A stretch of 64,000 bases of DNA from Ceratodon purpureus (Eukaryota > Streptophyta > Bryopsida > Pseudoditrichales > Ditrichaceae), in NCBI GenBank assembly GCA_014871385.1, contig CM026432.1, positions 5,621,669 through 5,685,668 of the forward strand, read 5' to 3'. How positions within the stretch are numbered: position 1 is the first letter of the stretch; each line of letters opens with the position of its first letter. The position numbers were made by a program, and so were the translations under genes. Below are positions 44,766-55,956 of this stretch, piece after piece. The notes under the pieces were generated by a model, which had not been told where the DNA came from, ran no database searches, and worked only from the letters and a program-made list of their open reading frames with translations.

Positions 44766-46340
44766 TTAGAGATACATACCTTTCATCAATAAATACTTCA
44801 AGTACTTCAACGTTGAGCAAATGGAAGCAAAAGATGGGCGCATTTCTGGGGCCTGGGTCCAGCAATCCTCAATAAGTGTCTTCAATAAAAGAGGACAATG
44901 ACCTAGTAAATTTGGTCGTTCACCCCTCAAAACCTTCTCCTTTATAATCCAAGTGGGGTCCTTGTGAAAAGGTTTATATCCGGTTAATATTTCATAACAA
45001 ACCATGGCAAAACTGTAGACATCGCCTTCGAATCGATGTTGTGCCAACGAATTGATTCCTTGATCATTTACCTCCAAGGTGATATTTTCAGGTGCCATCC
45101 ACCTAATACTGCTCATGTTGACAGTTCGAGCGGAATAGCCAATACTATTTTCCTTCGTCTTTGAGAGACCAAAGTCAGCCACCTTGACATGCACATATTC
45201 AATCTCCACTTTTCCTGCTTTCACACTTTTAACAAGAATGTTGACGGACTTCAAATCCATATGCACAATCCCTTGGTCGTGCAGGTAAGTCATACCTTCA
45301 CCAATTTGAAGCATGGTGTCAACTGCTTCCGGAATCGGGAATGGGCGGCATCTTTTTTGTATCAGATGATGGAGATCCCCATCCATCAACTCCATGATCA
45401 TGTCACATGATCCCTTGGTCTTAGCACAACAGAATATGGATGTGATGTTTGGATGAGACAATTTTCCCAGGGTTCCAACTTCTTGCAAGAAATCTGGATT
45501 ATTAGGTCCATGAAAAGTCTTCTGGGCTACTACTATTCCTAACCAGGACGCCCTGTGGACAGTAGCCGCCGTAGCCTTCACAAGCTGCTCAGCTGGTTGA
45601 ACCCACTTAAACATACTGTTCCAAAAGCTCTCCATATCATAATCACCCCACTCCAAAATTAATCCTGATTCGAACGAAGTCGGATTCGCTTCCATCCTCA
45701 AAAGTCTATGAAGTACGTAAGTAGCCAAGTCCCTCTCTATGCCTTCCAATGAACTCAATTGCCACGTCAGTCTTGCAAGTAGATTCCATGCATCTGCAGA
45801 TGCCTTCATTCTGACCATTGCAGCTTCAGCACAGTAGATGTTGTCAACTTGATCAAATGTCAAGCTTTCAGTTGCTACAAATTCTTCTCTGAAGGCAATT
45901 CGACATAACTCTAAATTGAATCCAAGCGATGAAACATACTCTGAAGTGTTTGTCCGAGTCATTGCCGCTTGGATCCATGCATCCTTGCAACAATCTTGGA
46001 CAAAGCTCTCAATTTGCTCCGCCAAGGCCAAGACGAGCTTTGAGATTCCAACCAACTTTGCAACGTCCACAGATTCAACACGCTCATCGTGTTGGGCTTG
46101 TGATGTCTCAAACAACGACCTTGTACTCTGAACAACCACGTGCAGTTTCCCAGCAAGATATTCACATTGTTCGTCATTGAAGTTTCGTGAAGACGTCTTT
46201 TGCACTGCATCCATACAGTCTTCTGCAAGCTTCAACTGTAAGCGAAGCTCCTCGTACAAACGAACGTTGCCAATCAAATCTTGCTTCATATCTGAATCAA
46301 GATCTTCCATCGGACCAGCATTTCCAGGTTCTACACACAT
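44766..46340 (-). CDS. Non-RD kinase with helical N-terminal domain (DUF1221/MLKL-like?), copy 1
   Basis: One open exon of 524 residues from ATG 46340 (MCVEPGNAGPMEDLD). Residues 15-250 are predicted helical by eye (LRLYEELRLQLKLAEDCMDA in this paralogue group, QDCCKDAWIQAAMTRT) and recall the helical region of plant DUF1221 kinases, the MLKL relatives; this is inference. The kinase begins near 262 without a proper glycine loop (TAATVHRASWLG). It keeps Lys in VVAQKTF, HMDLKSVN (about 359, Met in place of Arg), ADFGLSK (about 388), WMAPENI and the C-lobe (SFAMVCYEILTGYKPF). The exon can be entered by an acceptor (gtgtgtag, exon start 46330) from the kinase stump and left by a strong phase-1 donor (aaag|gtatgt, 44780) towards the F-box exon. 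Both edges are phase 1. It may therefore be a stand-alone gene or part of a fusion. Confidence 0.8.
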   Translation of the reverse strand: MCVEPGNAGPMEDLDSDMKQDLIGNVRLYEELRLQLKLAEDCMDAVQKTSSRNFNDEQCEYLAGKLHVVVQSTRSLFETSQAQHDERVESVDVAKLVGISKLVLALAEQIESFVQDCCKDAWIQAAMTRTNTSEYVSSLGFNLELCRIAFREEFVATESLTFDQVDNIYCAEAAMVRMKASADAWNLLARLTWQLSSLEGIERDLATYVLHRLLRMEANPTSFESGLILEWGDYDMESFWNSMFKWVQPAEQLVKATAATVHRASWLGIVVAQKTFHGPNNPDFLQEVGTLGKLSHPNITSIFCCAKTKGSCDMIMELMDGDLHHLIQKRCRPFPIPEAVDTMLQIGEGMTYLHDQGIVHMDLKSVNILVKSVKAGKVEIEYVHVKVADFGLSKTKENSIGYSARTVNMSSIRWMAPENITLEVNDQGINSLAQHRFEGDVYSFAMVCYEILTGYKPFHKDPTWIIKEKVLRGERPNLLGHCPLLLKTLIEDCWTQAPEMRPSFASICSTLKYLKYLLMKGMYL

Positions 46341-46458
46341 TCAGTCGCATTTGTGCAAAAATCAATGTTTGTAGACTCAAACTGGACTTAGATATAAAAA
46401 CCAACATTCAAAATTGAATCCACAGGACACAATCTCAAAATAAGTTAAGCTACTGCAC

Positions 46459-46736
46459 CTGTCATCGGCGATAGAGGTTGGGGCTGGAGAGCTTTCAGCT
46501 TAGTACAGATGCTGGAGAAGGTAGGTCTGCAGAAGGGTTTGGATTCCAAGCATGAATAAACTAGGTCTCTAAGATAAACCGGACAGGCAGCTGAAGGCAG
46601 CTCAGGTAAAAAACCATGCGTCCTTTGCTTTCGTATCTGGGTCAAACTCAAATCCGCAAACAACAACTTCCCACCCAAGAGAAGTGAACACGTTAAATCT
46701 GTGGAACTATACTGTAAGATAATAAGACATACAAAC
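46459..46736 (-). pseudogene. C-lobe stump of a kinase-vWA-type kinase, copy 1
   Basis: The frame LTCSLLLGGKLLFADLSLTQ, then LVYSCLESKPFCRPTFSSIC and KALQPQPLS, aligns with the C-lobe of the kinase at 36170-37292 (LTCSHILGGKLLCPNLSLTQ). It ends ATG ACA G with donor gtgcag, the same phase and sequence as the kinase-vWA donor. All of the kinase upstream of LTCS is gone, in both duplication units. It might survive as a spliced leader exon of the helical-domain kinase gene. Confidence 0.7.
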
Positions 46737-47640
46737 AGACTCAATATCACTCAAACAAACAAGTTGTCAGCACTCCGCAACAAACGCTGCGCATATGAGC
46801 CTTAAAAGAAGACATCATAATCGCACAAACAAGCAAAAGGGAAGGAGGGGGAAGAATACGTTGAAGTTACCAAATCAAACGCAAGCGCCGCCAGGCCCTT
46901 ATGTAGCACAACCAGTGATCCCAAGTTCTCCAAGAGCTCTGAACACACAGAAATCGAACTGCATCTTCTATGTGGGCTGGTGGTCGAGCGTGCATCAAGT
47001 CACCAAGGTTTCAGGACGAGATACAGGGTGACCTGATGGCATGCGAGGGCTTGAAGATTGTGGACAACGGCGTAAGTTATATCAAATCTGCAGCATGAGC
47101 CTGGGATTGAGATTGGAGAGGAGAAACCCTACGTGGGTCCTTGCAGGAGAGAGTCTCTCACGTGTTACGACAATTACACTCCTGACTCCTGGGCATCAAA
47201 TAAGCCACTTCTTAAGAGTGCCAAAACAACCCGACATTATGATACCGCCGCCAGCTCGCGCGGCGGCATTAAATTTCTCGTCACAACTTAAATAAATAAC
47301 AAACAAACAAAGACATTCTACTGTTGTCGGTGTATAATGCTGTTCAGCACCAATGAATTGCTTTAACTTCAGAATGCGCATTACTCACTCTCTCCTGGAT
47401 TCCCTCTAACTTACTTGGTGTTTGCTTTGAAACACGCATGAACGGTTAAGTCCACTGCTCATAGCAAACTTTCTCAAAGCTTAACTCTGAAGTGGGACAG
47501 ACGTCTTGATCGACTCCATCTCCACCTTCCCAGTAGAGATAAGGATCTCTTTCCTCTTAATTTATCTCTCTCCAACTTAATATTTTCAAGGATTGTGATC
47601 GAGAGCATCTGGAGGTCCGGTGGATGGCGAAAAGCACCAC
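46737..47640. promoter_or_regulatory. Duplicated relic of the head-to-head kinase spacer, unit 1
   Basis: Related to 37600-38250. It lies between the minus-strand kinase stump and the plus-strand truncated kinase, so it probably supplied both promoters. No coding frame has support. Confidence 0.45.
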
Positions 47641-47988
47641 ATGAAGATGTCCGCCTTGTCGGGGTTGAAACTAGAGCTTGCGGGTATAAGGGGAAGGTCT
47701 GATGCGCTGGATACTTGGCTAGACAAATTTGAAGAGGACCTCGTCGATGACCTGCTTCTCGATTCCCTGGAGCCTGACTGGTTTGAACAGGGACCTGGCA
47801 ATGATCATGGTTCTTATCTTGATACAAATTCCATCGAGCTTGATGAAAATTTGCAGTTCCTTAGATTACCTGAGAATTTTTCTGAAACACCGTCATGGAA
47901 GGTGATCAAGTACCGTTGCCAATTGGCCATTGAAGCGGTACAGTACAGTACATGCATGACTTCTCAGATGTTTCTTTGTTTCTTTTGA
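47641..47988 (+). pseudogene. Truncated forward kinase, N-terminal part only, unit 1
   Basis: ATG at 47641 (MKMSALSGLKLELAGIRG). The frame follows the N-terminal domain of the intact kinase at 38853 (WLDKFEEDLVDDLLLDSLEP, ETPSWKVIKYRCQLAIEA). It then runs at about 47937 into sequence that lies downstream of the gene in the other copy (gtacagtacatgcatgactt) and stops at 47986. The Cys motif and the whole kinase domain are deleted. Confidence 0.8.
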
Positions 47989-48935
47989 AGAAAGGCAATA
48001 TTCAACTAGTGCTTGGGGAAGTGAAATAGCCGCGTTTCGGCATAGATTGACATAATCTTGCAGCCTTTCAACCTAGATACTCGTTCTTCCAAGACTGGTG
48101 GTCTTCTCGAATGTCTTATTCCTTCTCTACATATATGCAGAAGGTTGTGAGAGTGTGCATGTGCGTAATTTTGTCACTTTTGCTTCTACTAACGCAGCGG
48201 TGTTTGATTTCAATTTGGAGCAAAACGCTAGTATCATAGTCTCAATGAAGTATTGGAGAAGCCGATGAAAGCACTCTGTTTCAGTAACAATGATTCCAGA
48301 TGTACAGGTTAGCCCAAAAAGAGTTACCAAAATTATCAAAACCATGTCAAAAGCTTTGAACAGGAAGTCTAGTTTTCAAGCTTCTACATTGTAGAGCAAC
48401 CGATGCAGGCGTATAAACATTGACAAGTACATGTGATTGTTTTGATGAGGTTTTGTAATTGCTGACAAAAAGAAATTTGTGATTCACAGTAGCAAGATTG
48501 TTGATATGCATGATTGTGAATCCTCCAAATGCTTTATCAATCAATTTTTAAGTTTCTTATGTTCCATTTCTAGTTTACTTGCATGAGAATCTTATCAGTG
48601 CTGCGCACTTCAGCTTAACATGTCACCTTTTGTGTGTGCATTGCTGAGGAACTCATCTGAGACACAATACAATGTCATTAACGTCCAACATTTTATTCAT
48701 CTGACATTCTTTAGTTATGATTGCTACTATTTATCTTTACTGTAGAAGGGAAACATGCGTAATATTGTGTCAGTACCATACTTAGTTCATGCTGGCCACT
48801 GTAAACTAAGGGTTTGAAATGAACTCCTAGGATTATAGAATGATGTTGTTCTTAATTTTGTTTAGTAAATTTGTGCAATACTGTTACCTGTCAAGCATCT
48901 TTATGCTCCTAACTACTAGTCTGAACTATCCGATT
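47989..48935. other. Spacer of unit 1, no gene
   Basis: Matches 59090-60019 closely and parts of 40560-41250. No frame with support on either strand. Confidence 0.5.
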
Positions 48936-51316
48936 TCAAGATGTTGATTGTAATTTGCAAATCAAGATCACATTGTTTGAAAATGGATGACTTACATACT
49001 CCAGGAAGATTTTATTTGAATCATAGCAGAAGTGTAATTGAAGGCTTACTGGTTCTTGCATTACAGGCTGAATGGTGACAATACAATTGGCCTCATGTTG
49101 TTCTATGTGCTCGGGTCCTTCCATAATGTTTACCTGGAACATGAAACTTAAAACCATCAAAATTCCAACACTAATCACATTGTCCACAATCCCGTGGGCA
49201 CGGTTCAATTATTTTAAACCCATACTAATCAAAAAATGCAATGAGCTACACTTTTGTGGAGTACCTCAATTCAGTGTAGAGTTTTTAGATGATACATTAA
49301 ATGTAGACAAAAACTAATTTCTTTGATGATAACACACGAGATATCGAAGTCTGTTATGAGCGTGGAGCCACAGGTAGGAGGTTTAGGTGAGCAAATTCGG
49401 TGTTTGTTCAAATCAATATTTCACCTCGAGTTGTTCTTGTGAAGATATTTCTACAATGTGCGCCTCAACCGGATCCTGAATGCTATTTTTCTCTTGCGCA
49501 ACTTGTATACTTGTTTGCTGCGTTTCGTGAGATTGATTTTGCTCAAACTCCGGCAGCGTCACCTAACATAAACACGAGGTTTTAGTCACACCGTGTGAAG
49601 CAGTTTTTGTGATTTATATATGGTTGTTTGATCCCTTTAAACGAGTAAACATTTCTAGAATACTTGCTGTCAGATTGATCTATCTGAACAACTATAGTTT
49701 GCCATTTTGATTGTGGGCCAACAAAGGTGGACTTAAGCAGCGATTGTGCTTCAAACGAACCTTGTTAAGAAATGTCATCGAGTGATCCTTCAATTCGATG
49801 CGCTCCAGTAGCTGAATTGTCTCATCCATCAGCTCGTGGATATTAGCATCTGTCAACTCTGTTTCGTGGCCCCTGCTAAGTAACTTCTTCTCCGTGACAC
49901 CATTCTGTTTTTCCTTCAACTGCAAATACCAATTGGAACATTTAAGATTGAGAGCACTTGGAATTGACAACTAGACTAACAGTTGAAATGACCCAACTTT
50001 GTTCCACGCTTTTCTCAGATTTTTCCAACTTTTGAGGCTGAAATGGACAAATGACAATTTAGAGCAACATGATGCTACTGTGATGATCAAGCTCTAAGTG
50101 TCTATCGAATTGGTTTACCCACATATCTAAGAGAGAAGAATAAACCTGGATGTCTGTAGTATTGCATTCGTCTGTTAGGCTTTCTAGTTGAACAAGTGCA
50201 TGTTGGTACTCCTTGGCAAGTCTGTCATTCCTGGTGTTTGCCACATCAAGTTTCAGCTGCATGGCCTGCTTCTCGGCAGTCGAAGTAGTTAACAACTGCT
50301 TTACTTTGTTGGTCAGTTTTTGAAGCTCCTTGGTCATCTCCTGCTTCTCGGCAGCTGAAGTGGTTGTGAGTTCACGCAACTCATCTTTCAGTTTAGTCAC
50401 CTCGGCACTCAGAGTTCTTTTTTCTGTTGTTGTCGTTGTAGATTGTTGCTGCAATTCGCCCAGTAACCTTGCAATCTCTGTGTTGAGCTTTATTTTGTCA
50501 TTTGCTGCTGTCTCCACTGTCACTCTTAATTTGTTGTTGAGTAGTTGGACCTGAAGATCATACAGACATGGTAGAAACCTCTTCAGTTGTCGTCATAGTA
50601 TCTTGATTTTGATATAAAATGGCTATGTCACTTTGTTACCCGTTATTAGGGATTCAGTTATTGTGCCTCTTAGTGATCATCCTAACGCGTGAGTATGGAG
50701 ATTCATACTGCCACTCAATAAAGGTGTGTTGCATGAAGTAATCAACCTCGTCATTCAGAAGTTGTTTTTCCGATGCAGCAGTGGTAAGACCTTGTTGAAT
50801 CTCATTAGCAAGCCTTTGAATTTCTATCCTCATGCTTTTCCTGTCTTTGTGTGCTATGTCTTGTGAATTTCTCAACTTGAGCTGTTGGTATGCTTGAGCC
50901 AAGGTACACCTGTTGCAGATTTCAAGCGCTTGAACATTCATCGCATTAGTTTTGTTGGATAGCACTGTCATGGAGTAGTTTACCATTTTACAAAAGTGAG
51001 CTACAACTTTAGCATTACAGTGCACGTCACAGTTGAACGATTTTGTAGTCCTGAGCTGAAACTTTTTGGAGAAAGAATGGTCCTTGAAACCGTCTTAGTA
51101 TACAGTAATGAATACAACCTTAGAAACCGTACCTGAGACTTTCTCTATCATTCCAACACCTCTCATAATTCTCATGGTTTTGTGCATCTTTTCATAAATC
51201 AGCATCAAAATATGGTCCCTTGCCTTCCTTCGCTCTGGCGGGATAGTCAGAAGCTCTTTATACTTTTAATCCATAAAACGGTATTAGGAGTAACATTGTC
51301 TGCAGAAGCACTGAAC
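48936..51316 (-). pseudogene. Coiled-coil protein gene, copy 1, 5'-truncated
   Basis: Exons readable on the minus strand include about 50554-50160 (VQLLNNKLRVTVETAAND, STTTTTEKRTLSAEVTKLKD, TSAAEKQEMTKELQKL), a preceding exon near 50930-50735 (IEIQRLANEIQQGLTTAASE), and 3' exons near 49920-49760, 49560-49410 and 49130-48990 (MEGPEHIEQHEANCIVTIQP). The protein is built of 35-residue heptad-like repeats with the theme AAsEKQeM.kEvqKL. Compared with copy 2, about 360 bases holding an intron and an exon are missing near 50880, which fuses two exons in frame. Everything upstream of 51316 is missing. It is probably not a full functional gene, although its 3' half is open. Confidence 0.6.
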
Positions 51317-51539
51317 TTTGCATATGTAATTTTGCTTGTTATTGGCCTTGATATGGTGAACTTTGGAATATCATCTCAAGATGGGTGAATCGTGAATAGT
51401 GATGTTTTTTCATTTCTTTGTTTTGATGCGCCTGAGGAGATACTCTGCATGAAGGGAGGTGGTGTTTACTTTGGAGGGCATGGTTTGGAATATTGTATTT
51501 GGATCAAGTGAGTTGGCTCTCGTGGAATTGGGGTGGGTG
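51317..51539. repeat. Junction between unit 1 and the RPS23 segment
   Basis: 51395-51540 is the second copy of the repeat at 23563-23715. On its left is the broken coiled-coil gene, and on its right the RPS23 pseudogene B segment begins abruptly at agaaccacattccagatg. Confidence 0.7.
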
Positions 51540-53137
51540 GAGAACCACATTCCAGATGTAAAATGGCCATTCAGGTCATGGCACCTAAGATTGTGACTCC
51601 TCTTTCTTCTCCTTGAAGAGACAACAACGACATACCAGACACCTTCACTAACTTCAATCAAACTACAGGATTATCTCCCGCAGCGTGTCCCTCATGCTAT
51701 CCTCATGCACACTTTCGGAAAGCAGAGTTGGGCTGCTTTCGGACACCACTTTCAGAACCTCATCCTGCAGATTGGACCAATGTAAGGATCAGAACAAACA
51801 AAAATGTCTGTCTGGACCAGACTTTATTCATGGTATATGAAACCACATGGTCGTACTCCAAGAAATCTCAACAAAGACGTCTCAGACAAAGCCTTGACTC
51901 TTCGAACAAACTGGTAACCACATCCATAATTATAACCACTTACGTAGTTCAAACAACCATCGTTGCGGACAAAACATCAATCTTCTTTCCGTTCTTGATG
52001 AGCTGCACACTAGCACACTTTCGGATAGCAGAGTTGGCCTGGCTGCTTAGCCTCAATACCACTGCAGAAGACGTTGTACCCGTTAGCAAGTTCATCAGTA
52101 GCCTCCATGATTAATGAAGAGCAATGTCTGGTGACAGAGTGAATCACCCGAGTCATAAGCTGAACCGAAAATTGAAGTAAGCTACATTTCCACTCACATC
52201 TTAAGAACAATGCCCTTGGGGAGGGAAGAGCCAGCAAATGGCTTCTCCAATTCGTTACCAAAATGGCTCTTCTTGTAAGAATTATCAGCTCAAAGCTAGG
52301 CTCTGCGATGATTCTTGAGCTTTTGCCCAGCTCCCATACCATGTCTCTTACTGCAATGAATCAAAACAAAGCTAAAACAAGAAATCTGTAAGTAGATAAA
52401 TTGATGAGAGAAGCCCCAAACAATGACGACTGCAAAGAAAATGGCTGGAATTGAACACGCAAACATTCTTCACGGTATCCAACAAGTAATCAATTTGCCA
52501 GGATTATAATATTATTATCAGACCACTGGTAGATATTCTCTACGAAATGGAGAGTCAGATTACGTAATTTAGGCTTAACGAAAGCAGTTGCAAGCAGACA
52601 TAATTTAATTCGTAAGGCCAATAGTGGGGAGAGCTCGACATGATGAAGCAATTAAAAATCACAGAATCCTGCCAAACAGAAATGCCCATGACCTACACCA
52701 TTCAATCCCTCACCGAAACAATTACAACGAACGACACCCCAATCCTAAAACACACTTCCACAACCACATAATCAACACTCTGCCAAAATTTCAGAAAACG
52801 CCACATTGTTCCCACGATTCTCCACCCTTGCAGCACCTCCAACTCGTCTCCAAAATTCAAACCAACAACAACCAAGCGAAGACACTACACCAAAACCGTA
52901 AAATCTCAAACCTCCGGATTCCGGATCAATGTCCTATTCCACAAAGCACTTTCCCACTACCACACTAACTCTGTAAATTCCGCAGAATCCAACCCAGCAG
53001 CAAGCAAGCGACGATCCCGAGGCAAAGCCCGAAACCCCAACCTCCAGATTCCAAGTCAGTTCCCAACGCCCCATGCAATTGATAAGTGCAGATGAGAATG
53101 GCTTCAAAGCCCCGTGTTGGCTGTTGGCTTACCCCAT
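51540..53137 (-). pseudogene. RPS23: RPS23 pseudogene B, introns retained
   Basis: Exon 1 ATGGG at 53137-53133 (donor gtaagc). Exon 2 from about 52346 reads MGAGQKLKNHRRA, then stop, L, stop, [20 protein letters not shown]. Exon 3 lies near 52055-51940 and exon 4 near 51772-51590. Two stops near RWADKSY, several frame shifts and the same exon-3-derived insertion in exon 4 as in pseudogene A show shared descent from one already broken copy. About 540 bp of intron 1 differs in length from A. Confidence 0.88.
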
Positions 53138-53432
53138 GGCTTCAAAGCTTGCATACAGACGGAAGGGTGATCGAGATCCTCCGTGTGCTGTGTGTGCTGT
53201 GAACCTTACGAAAAATTATTCAACTTAACTCCGTAGCAGGGCGAGACTAGCAACTCAACTAGGCAAGCAAGGATGATTGTGAAGCAAGGTCTGGCGATGG
53301 AGAGGAGAAACGACGATCAGCGACGGAGTAAAATGTGTCTCCGAAGCTGAATTCCACATGAATGTTGATAACTCACATGCACCAACCTAATGTCCATGGT
53401 CTACCTTATTTCGAAGCGGAGGAAGGTTTCTC

Positions 53433-53747
53433 ATGATTTTGCATAGTTTACATGTGCTAGGTGATGTTGATAATGTGAAATTGTCCAATCGTAAGGTGGT
53501 AGATCATCAACGAACTTGAGAATCTTATGTGTCTGAAGGTCGGATATATCGGTTGCTCACGTTAGACAGTGTTCCCATTTACTGTACCACTGACGCTGCA
53601 AGTTTTGGTCATCTGCTAAATATGTCGGGGCTTCTTCTCGTCGCTACACCTGCAGTGTTCTGTGCGTACTCGTACAGTCGCTTCAACGTGAAGATTAAGG
53701 TAATGTATAGTTCATTGACTAGTATCCTCTATCCAATGCCTGAATAA
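53433..53747 (+). pseudogene. Broken counterpart of the 42236 ORF
   Basis: The same sequence as 42236-42553, but a six-base loss near 53460 and TGG to TGA at about 53517 stop the frame. The remainder (SEGRIYRLLTLDS and LLLVATPAVFC) is open. Confidence 0.5.
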
Positions 53748-54130
53748 TACTATTGCACAAAAGAGAATGATTTGGTCAAGAAACGACTTAGTCAGAAAGG
53801 AAGCATGTCATAATTAATGCTGAGGCACATGTGTCTAATTGCAAAATTCAATGAAGATGATTGAATTCGACTAGTCAATGGTCATCATGGATTGGCAAAG
53901 TTTAATCTACTCTAGGCAGACAGTCTGAGAACATTGCAGCATTAATTTTTCACAAGATTATGTGTAAGCATTGGATAATTAAGATGCTTCACAGAATCAG
54001 ATGGCTAGCCATATAACCTTACGAAGCAGAGAAAGGAGCAGCGCGATAGATTCACAAACCAGCAACCACTGCATTGATGATGGGAGCGAAAGCGTAATTG
54101 AGGATTGAATAAGCTCCGATTCTCTGGAGC

Positions 54131-55428
54131 TTATGGCTCGAAGGAGATGGTATCGACGTCAACGTCAACGTCAACGTCAACGTCGGACTGGTCCCCAGTC
54201 GCATTACGAAGGCACAGGTCGAAGGAAGGCAGCTCAGCCCACGATCTCCGCAGATGGTGGAATACGACGATTTTTTTGTCACGGCTCCAGAAATACATCC
54301 GGTGCTTGTGCCCCACTGCATTAAGTTTGTACTTCTTTCTGCCCAGCACAGAGTACCATCGCAGCGGCATCTCCGCCATGCGGAAGAATTCTCGGCGGCG
54401 AAGGCCAAGACCCCAGATAGATATGGTGCTCTCGGCCACATCTTCAATGACAGCGAAGAGGTTGCCCCCGCAGTCTAGCATCTGGAAGCACTGGGGGGAA
54501 GCATGGAGCGGGAGATAGATGTGATCCTCCGTCCACCTTTCTGCGACCACGTCGAAGGAAACGAGCGCGTCGCCGCCATAGCAGAAGAGCAAGTTTCCAC
54601 ACAGAATGCCGCTGATGATCGTGGACCGCACCGTAATCTTCTGGAGCCCTGGGGGTGGGCTCTGGAGCAGTGTCCTCCACGCCCCCACCTCAGAATGGAA
54701 AATCTTCGTGACGTCCTCTCGCACCGCAATAATTTTAAACGACACACTAACATCGTTGCGGTCAACCACGAGAAAGTTGCCCAGTTTCCTCCTCTCATAG
54801 GGGCCGGACTCGGGAATAATGTGCCACTCACTCGTGAATGGGTTGCCAACCACCACCTGCGCTGGCTGTGACGTGACTTGGAATCCCAGCAGACTCTTCC
54901 CATTGCCTGCAACAATCAAACCACCATTTGAAAGTAAGTCATCACAGCTAGCAGGTTGGTGACGTATGATTCAAGAAAAGTAGATGTGTACCACACTGTA
55001 CGTTACATACCGGCCAGAGGGTATCTGCATAGCGGGAGATTTGTGAGAGAGGGCAACAGCTCCCATGCGTCAGTTGCGCAGTCATACCCGTACCACAAGC
55101 GCGGTAGATAACGGATCTGTTTGAAAATGAGCGGGCAATACGACTTGGTCATGTCTTGAGACTCGAAGGTGTCGAGACTCTGAGCTACGAATTTTTGCCA
55201 TCGTTTGCATACAGCTTGTGCTCGCAGCAAGTCGATGAGCGGGAGCTTTGCGAAGACGCCTTCTCTGAGAACCTCGTCAGAAAGAGCATCCATGAGATGA
55301 GACTCATCAAAATTATACACGGTGCTCGTGCTTGAGCTCCCAGCAGTGTAAATATCCACAGTGCTCGTGCTTATGATCCCGGCAGTACAATTTGATGCAC
55401 TAGTTGACGTATCTGCAAATTCATCCAT
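54131..55428 (-). CDS. F-box protein with kelch-like C-terminus, copy 2
   Basis: Exons 55428-55011 and 54906-54131 (donor gtatgt, acceptor gttgcag), 1194 nt, 397 residues. It is almost the same protein as copy 1: F-box ALSDEVLREGVFAKLPLIDL and CKRWQKFV, then the same repeat-rich C-terminus. Differences cluster at the end of exon 1 (LPLCRYPLAG against LPQCCIRPLAG) and at the C-terminus, where a gacgtt hexamer repeat encodes VDVDVDVDVD before the shared DTISFEP. Both exons are open, so this copy also looks functional. The phase-1 acceptor just after the ATG is kept. Confidence 0.8.
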
Positions 55429-55956
55429 GCAGAATTAACCTCGGAAAACAAGCTTATTGCATTTCAGTGTTAGAATTTCAGCCAGGTCCCCTCAAAAAAT
55501 CACAAGGCTTCCAACTACTTTGTGATTGTGTTTTTTACTCCAACTCTAAATAATCCAAATCTAATAATGAGTAAAATAAGTAATGATTGAACGCCATTAA
55601 CGAAGGAAACATAACAGGAAGATTGTAATGCATGGACTCTCTAGATTTGTCGAAAGAAAAGGACAGTTATACGTGAAATTCCACAAACCGCAGCAAAACC
55701 TCACATTCTGCGTTTCAACCGCCACTCCTTGTGAAGACTCCCAATCACTTATGTGCACATTACATAAATAGTTACATACCAATATTGCCTAATGCCATAT
55801 TGCTCATTTACGAAGAGGCTACCATGATTGAAACAGAGCATGCAGTACTGTGAACTGCCAAACAAAACTACATGAGGCAAATCTACACGAGCCTCTCTAC
55901 ATGAGGCAAATCACCACAGCTAAGAAAAATAAATGCAAAGTTGATGAAAGTTGTGA

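Larger units (their letters stand above)
41294..51316. repeat. Segmental duplication unit, copy 1 (~10.0 kb)
   Basis: From cccatgacctacaccattca to actttgca this segment matches 52684-62862 in order and orientation, with single-base changes, small indels and a few larger deletions. Gene order: RPS23 5' relic, small plus-strand relic, F-box (-), helical-domain kinase (-), kinase stump (-), truncated forward kinase (+), coiled-coil gene (-). Copy 1 lacks the 5' exons of the coiled-coil gene and exons 2-4 of the RPS23 pseudogene. Confidence 0.9.
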
